Origin: Pedosphaera sp. | GTDB lineage: Bacteria > Verrucomicrobiota > Verrucomicrobiia > Limisphaerales > DSYF01 | Reading direction: 5' to 3' | NCBI GenBank assembly: GCA_017853715.1 | Contig: JAFMIZ010000001.1 | Location: 78,679-138,054, forward strand | Length of the DNA stretch: 59,376 bases | Shown here: in pieces, positions 27,101-34,755 of the stretch | Layout of the letters: every line of letters starts with the position of its first letter | How positions within the stretch are numbered: position 1 is the stretch's first letter | The notes under the pieces: generated by a model | The model's input: the letters and a program-made list of their open reading frames with translations, nothing else | Database searches by the model: none | What the model was told of the DNA's origin: nothing | Translations under genes and position numbers: made by a program

Positions 27101-27973
27101 CCGCGAAATCTCCTGCTCCAGCTCGGAAAGCTGTTCGCGCAACTGGCCGATTTCATCCTCACCGCGCAGGACGTCCGCTTGCACCGTTTCGATCTGGCGG
27201 CGCAGTTGCTCGGCGGTGTGCGTGCGCTCGGTGATCTCTGATTGGAGAACATCGAACTCGTGGCGCGCGAGTTGCGTGTCAAGTTGTTGCAGCTCGTTGG
27301 CGATGGTCTTATAGCGCTTTGCCTTCCCAGCCTGACGCTCAAGCGAAATCTTGTGACGTTTGACCTCCTTGATAAGGTCTTCCACGCGCAGCAGGTTTTG
27401 CTCGGTGTGCTCCAGCTTGCGCAACGCCTCGCGCTTTTGGGCTTTGAACTTCGTGATGCCGGCGGCTTCCTCGAACACCAGCCGCCGGTCTTCCGGCTTG
27501 CTGGAGAGCAACTGGGTGATGTTGCCCTGGGCCATGATGCTGTAACTAGTCCGCCCCATGCCGGTGCCCATGAATAATTGTTGGATGTCCTTGAGGCGAC
27601 AGGCGGTGCGGTTGATGAAATACTCACTGCCGCCGTCACGGAACACGCGGCGCGTGATGGTGACCTCGTTGTAGCCGACTTCCACCCCGGCAGCGCGAAG
27701 ATGTTCTTCATCCACGTCGCCCAGAGTTAGGGAAACCTCCGCCATGCCAAGTGGCTTACGACCGTCGGTGCCGTTGAAGATCACGTCAGCCATTTCGCCG
27801 CCGCGGAGAGCCTTGGCGGATTGTTCACCCAAAACCCAGCGAATTGCATCGCTGACATTAGACTTGCCGCAGCCGTTGGGGCCCACGATGCAGGCCACGC
27901 CGGGCTGGAAATTGAGGGACGTCTTGTCGGCAAAGGACTTGAAGCCAAGGACCGTCAAATTCTTGAGATACAT
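24191..27973 (-). CDS. smc: Chromosome segregation protein SMC
   Basis: Condensin ATPase of 1260 residues that organises and segregates the chromosome. Walker A (GPNGCGKSN, residues 31-39) lies in the N-terminal head. Two long coiled coils (about 170-500 and 680-1000) flank the hinge near residues 520-650, which begins around GHEGFSAGALAAL. The C-terminal head has the signature SLLSGGEQTMTAVALL and Walker B FCVLDELDAPLD. The start at 27973 gives MYLKNLTVLGFKSFAD, the standard SMC opening. An upstream ATG at 28042 adds 23 unrelated residues. The tail past the head (about 60 residues, rich in Pro, Val and acidic residues) is an unusual extension. ScpA and ScpB are not in the window. Confidence 0.97.
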   Translation of the reverse strand: MYLKNLTVLGFKSFADKTSLNFQPGVACIVGPNGCGKSNVSDAIRWVLGEQSAKALRGGEMADVIFNGTDGRKPLGMAEVSLTLGDVDEEHLRAAGVEVGYNEVTITRRVFRDGGSEYFINRTACRLKDIQQLFMGTGMGRTSYSIMAQGNITQLLSSKPEDRRLVFEEAAGITKFKAQKREALRKLEHTEQNLLRVEDLIKEVKRHKISLERQAGKAKRYKTIANELQQLDTQLARHEFDVLQSEITERTHTAEQLRRQIETVQADVLRGEDEIGQLREQLSELEQEISRTQQRGLELKSEADRHESRIQFNEERLRELAAQNEKALSDINQAEERGGLAQTELDSINDRLQASESALVEHRVSLEKKQAALKAVEDDLRAKQEALRVAQSEAFSAAQELARVRNEITALDLQKQGNVVRLEKLSAEKIQLEEERSRLNARLSEFQANVDVEKLNVQTARGTVEERQARLKQIQEELKSASQQQESLLREQAQLRSRLEVLEQLEAGHEGFSAGALAALKESENVLGSLADRLRVPDTFVTAIEAALGQHLQLVLTESPETAEHILAGLAASKKGRASVAALALSRHDNGSEIPAFTPNLIAGSGPIQAMSVVGGDDSIRPLLARLLGNTCIVTNLAAATRAFQENGADTHYVTLTGEFLSASGVYTGGSHGDNNGKTAQSILGRKNQIAELKTELEGVQLQVEASSRQRGALQSEQTELQASLQQAQTDLRAQEVAIATHEGEFRALNDSSRLLGQKIETVVYEVQSLAAQEQEGLQKRAALAARVSDLESREQERTAAVNGLTENLESLRGQRDEATGALTESRVAAASEEQLVGSLRQQRTAVEQRLRELAHLVAQRKGEMTAFVSRKQTADTEIQQSRGEIERLDHLRAQVNAQAAELFGRKQAQESDVDGREENLREQRRSLGSLGDQRGALDVEVAQKQMAVQNIRERVQQKYHVNINEVSSETIKITYADEGQPRVEIATPEEVAAAGLGTDWGVVRAQVEALQKRIDDMGPVNLVAIEEYEETEQRYTFLSQQHSDLVTAKTELTEVLSRINAQTREMFVTTFNQIRDNFRTMFTEIFGGGKADLILVDENDVLECGIDIVARPPGKQLQSISLLSGGEQTMTAVALLFSIYQVKPSPFCVLDELDAPLDESNINRFIRVLQRFLEHSQFVIITHNKRTIGMADVLYGVTMEEHGISKIVSVKFHKRDEPNVEQTAKTATPLVPPANVPDVEVEEDAPHNRDETVDIVMAK

Positions 27974-28598
27974 GATTGCGGGTGACTGAAGCAAAAGGAT
28001 TCCGCCCTGTAAAGGGAAAACACCATATACAGGGCCATTCACGTGGCTGGCGCACTAGTAATAGATGGGCAACCGATGTGCGAACGGCGAGAAAAAAGCT
28101 GTTAAAACCGGCCAATAGGAGCACAGTCAACCTCACCTTTGCTACGCTCCGTGCTGGTTGTCCAGCGGCGAACCTGAAAAATTCCCGCAACCTGTGGCAT
28201 GTCTCGGTCCGCGGTTAAACTTTCAATTTTCAGAGAGCCAGGATTGTCACCCGAGGTAACGACCTAAATCATCGGGCGCGATGTGGGTGATGTGCGCAAC
28301 TGCCGTGCGAGGCGGCTCCAAGCGGGCAGGCGCCGGCGGCACTGCACCGGGTGGGGGAGTCAGCGTTTGACTGGGGGGCGTTGGCCAACAAGACGACCGG
28401 CGCTGGTTTGATCTCCGGCTTGGTCAGTGCAACGGGGCATGGACGTACTGCGCCGCAAACATCGTCCAACACTCATAGCCAGCCGGCTGTGCGGCCTGGT
28501 CTGGTTAAACGCATCTTGCATGTTACGGCTAGCTAGTCTTGATTACGTTGCAACAGCACGACGTCATTCTCAGCCGCGAACGCGTAAACTTTCAAACC
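27974..28598. other. 625-bp gap upstream of smc and the GHL10 gene
   Basis: No convincing gene in either direction. Short open frames here have no start signals and no recognisable motifs. TAAACTTTCAA occurs twice, near 28216 and 28585, both after a GCG-rich block. The divergent promoters for smc (-) and the lipoprotein gene (+) must lie here, but none can be named. Confidence 0.5.
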
Positions 28599-30116
28599 AT
28601 GCTCATCCTCCAAATGTTTTCGACCGGCAACCGCTTGTGCCACACTGCTGCAGCCGTGGCGCTTTTCGTCAGCACCTGCGCCTGCCAGTCTGAAAACTAC
28701 CAAGCCAACAGCACGGTGACCCCGCCGCCCGTGATGCGGGAGTTCCGCGCCTCATGGATTCCGACGGTGGGCAATTCCTGCTGGCCGTCCAAGCCGGGAT
28801 TGCCCGTCGGGCAACAGAAAGCGGAGTTGATTGCCCAGCTGGACCGTGCGGCGGAGTTGAATTTGAACGCAGTCATCTTCCAGGTTCGCCCGGCGTGTGA
28901 TGCGCTCTACAAATCGGAGCTGGAACCGTGGTCCGAATACCTGACGGGAGCCCAAGGCAAGATGCCGGTGCCTTATTATGATCCGCTGGAATTTGCCGTG
29001 AGCGAGGCCCACAAGCGCGGATTGGAACTGCACGCGTGGTTCAACCCCTACCGCGCCCGCCACAAGAATGCAAAGTCACCCGTCTCGGCGAATCACATCT
29101 CCAAGTCGCGCCCCGACCTGACGCGAACCTATGGGAGTTACCTGTGGCTCGACCCCGGCGAGCGTGATGTCCAAGACTATTCACTGCGGGTCGTCATGGA
29201 CGTCGTGAAACGCTACGACGTGGATGCCGTCCACTTTGATGATTACTTCTATCCTTACGAGGAGAATGATTCTGCCGGGCAAATCATTCCGTTCCCCGAT
29301 GAGGCGAGTTGGAAGAAGTTTGGCGCCAGATCAGGTCTTACGCGCGATGATTGGCGGCGCCGCAACGTGGATCAATTCATCGAGCGCGTGAACCAGTCCG
29401 TCCACGCCGAGAAGCCTTGGGTGAAGTTCGGGCTGAGTCCCTTTGGCATCTGGCGTCCCGGGCATCCCCCGCAAATCAAAGGTTACGATCCCTACGTGAA
29501 ACTGTATGCGGACGCGAAGAAGTGGCTGGTGGAAGGGTGGTGCGATTACATGGCGCCGCAATTGTATTGGGCCATCGAACCGCCGGCGCAAAGCTTCCCC
29601 GCCCTGCTGGCTTGGTGGAACGAGCAAAATCCCAAGCAGCGTCACCTCTGGCCGGGCATCAACTCCTTGAAGGTCGGCGAACCCTGGCCATCGCAGGAAA
29701 TCGTGAATCAAATTGAAATCACTCGTAAAATGGTGGCTGCGCCCGGCGTTATTCATTGGAGCCACTCGGCGCTGATGAAAAAACAAAGCCTGCAACACGC
29801 ACTGAACACCAGGGCATATCAGCAACCTGCGCTGATTCCGGCGTTCAGGTGGCTCGACCCTAAAGCGCCGACGAAGCCCAGCTTGAAAGCTGAGATCCGA
29901 ACCAACGGCACCACGTTCAAGTGGTCCACAGGGGACACCAATCCACCGGCTTTGTGGGTGCTCCAAACCTACCAATTCTCGGATTGGAAGACGGAAATCC
30001 TAGCCGGAGGTTCGACCGAAAAATTACTCAGCTTGAAGCCAGAACAGGTGGCTTTGACTGCGGTGGATCGGTGCGGCAACGCCAGTTCCCCGGCGTCGCT
30101 CAAGCTGACAAAGTAA
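28599..30116 (+). CDS. GHL10-family (PF02638-type) glycoside hydrolase-like lipoprotein
   Basis: A 505-residue exported protein. After a hydrophobic N-terminus (AAAVALFVSTCAC, a possible but irregular lipobox), a (beta/alpha)8 barrel begins at REFRASWIPTVGN, the typical opening of the GHL10/DUF187 family. Family motifs are VIFQVRPACDALYKSE, LHAWFNPYR and the acidic VDAVHFDDYFYPY, with the paired aspartates expected at the active site. The C-terminal 90 residues (from about 415) look like a fibronectin-type or Ig-like beta module. The substrate is unknown, although relatives have been linked to cell-wall or plant glycans. The start may be the ATG at 28599 or 28614. Confidence 0.85.
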   Translation: MLILQMFSTGNRLCHTAAAVALFVSTCACQSENYQANSTVTPPPVMREFRASWIPTVGNSCWPSKPGLPVGQQKAELIAQLDRAAELNLNAVIFQVRPACDALYKSELEPWSEYLTGAQGKMPVPYYDPLEFAVSEAHKRGLELHAWFNPYRARHKNAKSPVSANHISKSRPDLTRTYGSYLWLDPGERDVQDYSLRVVMDVVKRYDVDAVHFDDYFYPYEENDSAGQIIPFPDEASWKKFGARSGLTRDDWRRRNVDQFIERVNQSVHAEKPWVKFGLSPFGIWRPGHPPQIKGYDPYVKLYADAKKWLVEGWCDYMAPQLYWAIEPPAQSFPALLAWWNEQNPKQRHLWPGINSLKVGEPWPSQEIVNQIEITRKMVAAPGVIHWSHSALMKKQSLQHALNTRAYQQPALIPAFRWLDPKAPTKPSLKAEIRTNGTTFKWSTGDTNPPALWVLQTYQFSDWKTEILAGGSTEKLLSLKPEQVALTAVDRCGNASSPASLKLTK

Positions 30117-30476
30117 GTTTCACCGCAAACACGCACGAAGGCCAGAAAACCTGGCTGCGCAGCCAACGCGATGGTCGAGGGCGCGCAGCGTGACAATCAC
30201 GGATTGGTCCAAGCGAGAAACCTGGAAGCTCAGCAGCAGTGCGCATTGTCAACTGGTTGAGCAGCCTGCCTTGAACCGGGACGCGTCGACCGCCGCGGCG
30301 TCGACTCGCCGCCGCCCAAGGCTGGCGACTCAGGAAAGCGCCCCCGATCGTTGGTTTCCACAATCAACGGCTCCAAAACACCATACAGCAGAAACCCAAA
30401 TGTCACAGGACTTCCCGGTTCGTTTGGCCAGTGACAAAGGATTTACCCACGGACAATTACCAACTAGACTGGGCTG
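30117..30476. other. 360-bp gap between the GHL10 gene and yggS
   Basis: No gene recognised. It begins TTTCACCGCAAACACGCACG, which resembles the A-C-C-G-C-A-A-A type intergenic debris seen elsewhere in this window (near 52720 and 58460). A 34-codon open frame from 30400 overlaps the yggS start and has no features of a gene. Confidence 0.45.
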
Positions 30477-31172
30477 GTGGACATCGCTGCCAATCTAAAG
30501 ATGATTCAGCACCGGATCGTGGCCGTCTGCGAACGCGCCGGGCGCGATCCCGCGACGGTGACGCTCATGGCCGTTTCCAAGACGCACCCACCCGAAATGG
30601 TTCAAGCGGCCGCCAATGCGGGCATCACTCATTTCGGTGAAAACAAGGTGCAGGAAGCGAAGTCCAAGATCCCCCAATGCTCCGGCAAGCTGCGCTGGCA
30701 TTTCATCGGCCATTTGCAATCCAACAAGGCACGCGATGCCGTCGAATTGTTCGAGATGATCCAATCCGTGGATAGCCTCCCGCTGGCGCAGGAGATCAAC
30801 AAACGCTGCGAGCAGGCTGGCAAACGGATGCCCATTCTGCTGGAGGTGAACCTCGCGGGCGAGGCCAGCAAGTTCGGTTACGCTCCCGAGCGGTTGCTGG
30901 CTGAACTGACTGACTTGAACGCTCTGCCACGCTTGGAAGTTCAAGGATTGATGACGGTACCACCTTGGAAGCCCGTCGCCGAACAGGTGCGGCCTTTCTT
31001 CCGTGAGGCCCGCGAGTTAAAGCAACGTTGCGAAGACGCATTGGGCGCGCCCCTGCCCCAACTCAGCATGGGTATGAGCGGGGACTTCGAAGTGGCCATC
31101 GAGGAAGGGGCAACCGTTGTGCGTGTCGGCACCGCGCTGTTCGGGGAACGCGCACGCCGCCCAAGCCAGTGA
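30477..31172 (+). CDS. YggS-family pyridoxal 5'-phosphate homeostasis protein
   Basis: A 231-residue TIM-barrel PLP-binding protein (COG0325) involved in PLP homeostasis rather than racemisation. The PLP lysine is K35 in LMAVSKTHPPEM. Other family motifs are THFGENKVQEAKSK, LRWHFIGHLQSNK, and the C-terminal LSMGMSGDFEVAIEEGATVVRVGTALFG, where serine and glycine residues hold the phosphate. The start is GTG at 30477. The N-terminal helix begins directly after it, as in relatives. Confidence 0.93.
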   Translation: MDIAANLKMIQHRIVAVCERAGRDPATVTLMAVSKTHPPEMVQAAANAGITHFGENKVQEAKSKIPQCSGKLRWHFIGHLQSNKARDAVELFEMIQSVDSLPLAQEINKRCEQAGKRMPILLEVNLAGEASKFGYAPERLLAELTDLNALPRLEVQGLMTVPPWKPVAEQVRPFFREARELKQRCEDALGAPLPQLSMGMSGDFEVAIEEGATVVRVGTALFGERARRPSQ

Positions 31173-31249
31173 AGAGGACATGCGCCCCAGCAAAACTTGC
31201 CTCAATTCCTTTTCTTCCCCCGCGGGCAAAACGCGTTTATGCTCAAGCT

Positions 31250-31570
31250 GTGACGGTTGACACGTTCAAAACGGAGATTGCGGCGGCGCTGAAAGCGTTC
31301 GAGAAGTTCATCGTGTGCTTGGAGAAATCCCCGGCCGAATTCGACGCCTCGTTGCGTTCGCTCGTCAAGAAGGCCATCCGCGCCTATGAAACACGCGGCG
31401 ATGGGATGCGGCACGGCATCGCGCTCGACAGCCATGTCACTGTCATCCTGAGCCAGAGCGATACCGAACGCCCACTCTGCGGGATCTACTTCAACCTGCA
31501 CACGCCCTACCAAAAGGCTGCGCTGCCCAAAACGGTCAAGCCGCTCAAAGACAAGGCTGAAGAAGAATAG
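31250..31570 (+). CDS. Small conserved-looking protein of unknown function
   Basis: I do not recognise this 106-residue product. From the GTG at 31250 it opens VTVDTFKTEIAAALKAFEKF, an amphipathic helix. A second helix with a basic face follows (SLVKKAIRAYE), then the beta-rich segment HGIALDSHVTVILSQSD and GIYFNLHTPY. The end is lysine-rich. No signal peptide or membrane segment is present. The frame is open further upstream, inside the yggS 3' end, but that portion is out of step with the conserved-looking part. It is not clear whether it belongs to the yggS transcript (77 bp gap). Confidence 0.55.
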   Translation: MTVDTFKTEIAAALKAFEKFIVCLEKSPAEFDASLRSLVKKAIRAYETRGDGMRHGIALDSHVTVILSQSDTERPLCGIYFNLHTPYQKAALPKTVKPLKDKAEEE

Positions 31571-31666
31571 CGACCGAGACCGGTCTCTGGCTTCACGAGC
31601 GGGCCAGCCATCGCCGGACAACTGGTAAAGCCTTGCCGAATCGGGTAAGCATCCAGTCCCAGACGC

Positions 31667-32017
31667 TCACCGGTCGCGCACTTGATCACCCACCTGGGCC
31701 TCACCTTTCAGCAAGTCCGCAATGATGTTGTCGTCTTTTTTCGGGCCAGTGATCTTCACCTCACCGACCTTAAAGCCGTCGCGAAAGAGCGGGAGAGTCT
31801 GGCCGACCGCAGGCATCTGTGTCACCGGAAAGTTCAGCACAGCAAATCGCCCCACGCGGTTGTAAGATACGACTTTGCCCGAAATCGCGTTGGCCGGCTT
31901 GACCACTGGGTTGCTGGTGCTGGGGCCGTCGGGCAGATCCGCAAACTTGGCATCCTTGGTTGAGGAGCATGCAGCCATCAGCATCGCGATAGCCAGGGGC
32001 ACAAGAGTCTTGATCAT
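31667..32017 (-). CDS. Small lipoprotein with a C-terminal beta domain
   Basis: A 116-residue lipoprotein of unknown role. The signal peptide VPLAIAMLMAACSS has a clean lipobox (LMAAC). An unstructured stretch follows (ADLPDGPSTSNPVV) and then a compact domain with GKVVSYNRVGRFAVLNFP and VGEVKITGPKKDDNIIADLL, a pattern of alternating strands often seen at the end of FlgT-like or CsgG-like periplasmic proteins. Two in-frame ATG codons (32023 and 32017) compete. The second is chosen because it leaves a standard signal length. It is divergent from mgtE. Confidence 0.68.
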   Translation of the reverse strand: MIKTLVPLAIAMLMAACSSTKDAKFADLPDGPSTSNPVVKPANAISGKVVSYNRVGRFAVLNFPVTQMPAVGQTLPLFRDGFKVGEVKITGPKKDDNIIADLLKGEAQVGDQVRDR

Positions 32018-32189
32018 TCGCATGGCGGGAGCAAACCGGCTTCGCCAGCGCAGGTCAATGCCGTTTTGGCCCGACAGCAGCACCCATTGCTTGCTGATGG
32101 CGGCACGCAAAGGCACGATGCTGGGGACACTCGCGCGCAGCGGGTGAAGCCTGTGGCCCTGCCCGTGGCAAGAAACCAAAGCAACACTC

Positions 32190-33503
32190 ATGTCCGAGAA
32201 CGCATCTGTCATCCTGAGCGAACTGGTCATATTACACCCCGCGGACCTCGCGGATCAGCTGCAGCGGTTACCGGCCGGGGAAGTCCGCGCCATACTGCCT
32301 GAACTGCCGACCGGTCTGGCCGCGCGCGCCCTTTCAGAGCTGGCGCACGATTCGCAGCAGGAATTGCTGCTGTTACTCCCGTTGCACAGCTTGACGCCTT
32401 TGCTCGCCCAATTGCCCGCGAATCTCGTGGCGGACATCGTTCCGGAACTGGCTCCTACAGACCGGCGGGTCGCGTTGGAATCGCTCCCGCCAGAACAACG
32501 CAAACGAGTGCAGTCACTGTTGCGTCATGCGCCCGACACAGCGGGCGGCATCATGGGCGACCGGTTCATCGCCTTGCGCGACGATATGACGGTGGACGAG
32601 GTGCGCGAATTGTTGCGGGCCCAGGCCCAGGACGAACGCTCGCAAGACATCGCCTATCTATACGTCACCGACGCGCAGCAACGGCTGCTGGGCGTTGTGA
32701 GCCTGCGCGACCTGATCTTCCGCCGCGGCAATCCACGGATGGGTGAGATCCTCAACAAGAGCGTCAAGTATCTCAACGTCACCGACGATCAGGAGAAAAT
32801 CGCGCAACAGTTCGAGCATTATCATTACCTCGGGCTGCCGGTATTGGACAAGGACGGCAAGCTGGTCGGCGTGGTCAAAGCCAGCGACGCGCTGGAAGTT
32901 GCCCAAGCAGAAGCCACCGAGGACATGCAGTTGATGGTCGGTCTCTCGGGTGAAGAGCGCGCCCTGACGCCGTGGCGTACTTCCATCAAGCGACGATTAC
33001 CCTGGCTCTACATCAATCTGGCAACGGCCTTCGCGGCGGCATTTGTGGTGGGACTGTTTGAGGATGCCATCGCCCGCTGGACCGCACTGGCGGTGTTCCT
33101 ACCCATCATCGCCGGACAAGGCGGAAACGCCGGCATCCAGACACTCACGGTCATCGTGCGGGATCTGGCTTTGGGGGAAATCTCGCCCGGCGATGGCCGA
33201 CGCGCCCTGCAAAAAGAGATGATCCTCGGACTGATCAACGGTTTGGCTATCGGGATCATGGTCGGCTTGATTGGTTGGTGGTGGAAGCAGAGTTGGGAAC
33301 TGGGATTAGTGGCCTTTGCCGCGATGGTGCTCAACCAGCTCTCGGCGGCGTTTGCAGGCGTCGCAATTCCGTTCGGACTCCGCGCCGTGAAAGTTGATCC
33401 GGCACTCGCCTCGAGCATCTTAGTGACGACCGTCACCGATGTGGCAGGTTTTTTCTTTTTTCTGGGACTGGCGGTGCTGGCAATGCGTTGGTTCGGGGTG
33501 TGA
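32190..33503 (+). CDS. mgtE: MgtE-type magnesium transporter
   Basis: Mg2+ channel of the inner membrane, 437 residues. The N-terminal superhelical domain (about 1-120) is followed by tandem CBS domains (about 125-245, with LGLPVLDKDGKLVGVV) and five membrane helices. The pore motif reads GQGGNAGIQTLTVIVRDLALGE; the usual GNAGSQS sequence is changed to GNAGIQT. In the second conserved stretch VLNQLSAAFAGVAIP replaces the usual A-A-A-G motif. No M-box leader is seen upstream. The MSENASVILSELVILHPADLADQL opening fits family starts. Confidence 0.93.
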   Translation: MSENASVILSELVILHPADLADQLQRLPAGEVRAILPELPTGLAARALSELAHDSQQELLLLLPLHSLTPLLAQLPANLVADIVPELAPTDRRVALESLPPEQRKRVQSLLRHAPDTAGGIMGDRFIALRDDMTVDEVRELLRAQAQDERSQDIAYLYVTDAQQRLLGVVSLRDLIFRRGNPRMGEILNKSVKYLNVTDDQEKIAQQFEHYHYLGLPVLDKDGKLVGVVKASDALEVAQAEATEDMQLMVGLSGEERALTPWRTSIKRRLPWLYINLATAFAAAFVVGLFEDAIARWTALAVFLPIIAGQGGNAGIQTLTVIVRDLALGEISPGDGRRALQKEMILGLINGLAIGIMVGLIGWWWKQSWELGLVAFAAMVLNQLSAAFAGVAIPFGLRAVKVDPALASSILVTTVTDVAGFFFFLGLAVLAMRWFGV

Positions 33504-33647
33504 TTGAAGGCGGCCCGAGGTGGAAACTTTATTTTCACTTTCTCGGCCCAACTTTTTGACAGGGTCGCAGATACGAGCGAAGGTGGAGGGTGGCTGGAGA
33601 GGTTCACGGGGCATTCCAGTCGAGAGGTTTAGCGCGGGATTCTTGGT

Positions 33648-33705
33648 GAAACAAAGTTTCGTTGAAAGCTCGCGTTCAAGGTGGAACGAAACCGTTGTCA
33701 GTTTC
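33648..33705. repeat. Nested GAAAC/GTTTC inverted repeats upstream of the DUF883 operon
   Basis: GAAACAAAGTTTC (33648-33660) and a second GAAAC...GTTTC pair (33688-33705) lie 66-123 bases before the start of the yqjD-like gene. Further GAAAC units occur on both sides. They could be operator sites or short hairpins in the leader. No promoter core can be named. Confidence 0.4.
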
Positions 33706-33770
33706 GCCTGCGAGCACAGGCACCCGTGGAAACTGGCAGAGAAAACAAGCAGTGAGTGAAAGGAAAGTTT

Positions 33771-34067
33771 ATGACTACTGAGGAAGCCAACCAGAAATTG
33801 ACGGGAGATCTCAAGACCGTCGTCCGCGATGCCGAGGATTTAATCAAAGCCACAGCGGGAAGCGCCGGTGACAAGGTGGCTGAGGTGCGTCAGCGTTTGA
33901 GCGCCGCGCTGGAAGCCGCCAAGGAAACCTGCCACCGCGTGCAGGACAAGACAGTGGAAGCCGCCAAGGCCACGGACAAGGTGATCCGCGCCCATCCGTA
34001 TGAGTCCATGGGCGTCGCCTTCGGTGTGGGCCTGTTGATCGGGGTGCTGGTCGCACGCAGCCGGTGA
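33771..34067 (+). CDS. DUF883 (ElaB/YqjD-type) membrane-anchored protein
   Basis: A 98-residue protein with a mostly helical, lysine- and alanine-rich body (residues 1-75) and one C-terminal membrane anchor. The end HPYESMGVAFGVGLLIGVLVARSR is the signature of the DUF883 family, whose E. coli members ElaB and YqjD bind ribosomes and tether them to the inner membrane in stationary phase. The ribosome-binding site AAAGGAAAG is strong and correctly spaced from the ATG. Its stop codon overlaps the start of the next gene (TGATG). Confidence 0.87.
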   Translation: MTTEEANQKLTGDLKTVVRDAEDLIKATAGSAGDKVAEVRQRLSAALEAAKETCHRVQDKTVEAAKATDKVIRAHPYESMGVAFGVGLLIGVLVARSR

Positions 34068-34465
34068 TGCCCAAGGACGCTGACAATCAATCGCCCGCAT
34101 CTGGCTTGATAGATTCCATCAGGCGTCTGGCACGCACGGCGGCCGCCACGGTTCAGAACCGGATGGAATTGTTCACGCTGGAACTGCAGGAGGAGGGCAT
34201 CCGCGCCGTCGGCGCACTCCTGCTGGCCGGTTTCATCCTGTTTTTCAGCGGACTGGCCCTGATCATGGGGATGTTCACCATTCTGCTCGCGGTCGCCCCC
34301 GAACATCGCGTGCTGGCTGGTTCAATCATGACGCTCATACTCATCGCGACGGCCGCCGTGACAGCCTTTTGGCTGAGGAGCCGGCTTACAAACTGGTCTG
34401 CATTTCCGAGCACGCGGGCCGAGTTGCGCAAAGACAAGGAATGGCTTCAATCCAATCGTTCATGA
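34067..34465 (+). CDS. YqjE-type phage-holin-like membrane protein
   Basis: A 132-residue membrane protein. An N-terminal amphipathic helix (SIRRLARTAAATVQNRMEL) precedes two membrane segments (about 45-70 and 78-100). The pattern LFTLELQEEGIRAVGALLLAG is typical of the YqjE/holin_3_6 family, which is named for holins but is normally encoded next to yqjD. The start at 34067 overlaps the previous stop by one base, so translation should be coupled. Role unknown; stationary-phase envelope function is inferred from neighbours. Confidence 0.82.
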   Translation: MPKDADNQSPASGLIDSIRRLARTAAATVQNRMELFTLELQEEGIRAVGALLLAGFILFFSGLALIMGMFTILLAVAPEHRVLAGSIMTLILIATAAVTAFWLRSRLTNWSAFPSTRAELRKDKEWLQSNRS

Positions 34466-34752
34466 ACCATCAAGAGCGCAAGCAGGCACTGCTAGCAGAG
34501 AGCGAAATTAATCGTCTCGTGCTTCAACTTGAGATTGAAAACCTCAAGAGCGCGGTGACGAGCGCAGAGGGGATGATTTCGCGCATAAGCAGTCGCATCG
34601 GCTGGCTCACGCCCATCCTCGCCGTCGCCGGTATTTTTGCGGGAAATAAAATCCGCAAGACTGCGGGTGGGTCCGGCCTAATCAGGATCGCACTGATCGC
34701 CGCCCCGCTCGCCCTTCGTCTGCTGCGGTCACGCAAAACGGCTTCCAAGTAG
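34462..34752 (+). CDS. YqjK-like small membrane protein
   Basis: Third gene of the yqjD-yqjE set. It starts with an ATGA overlap with the previous stop at 34462. The 96-residue product has a long charged helix (QERKQALLAESEINRLVLQL) and a weakly hydrophobic C-terminal half with the segment IGWLTPILAVAGIFAG. It has no assigned function, and the identification as YqjK-like rests mostly on gene order. It ends 3 bp from the stop of the convergent beta-propeller gene. Confidence 0.68.
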   Translation: MNHQERKQALLAESEINRLVLQLEIENLKSAVTSAEGMISRISSRIGWLTPILAVAGIFAGNKIRKTAGGSGLIRIALIAAPLALRLLRSRKTASK

Positions 34753-34755
34753 CCG

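Noticed and set aside
28427-28693. Plus-strand open frame upstream of the GHL10 gene
   Set aside because: Overlaps the well-supported signal peptide of the GHL10 protein in another frame. No motif.
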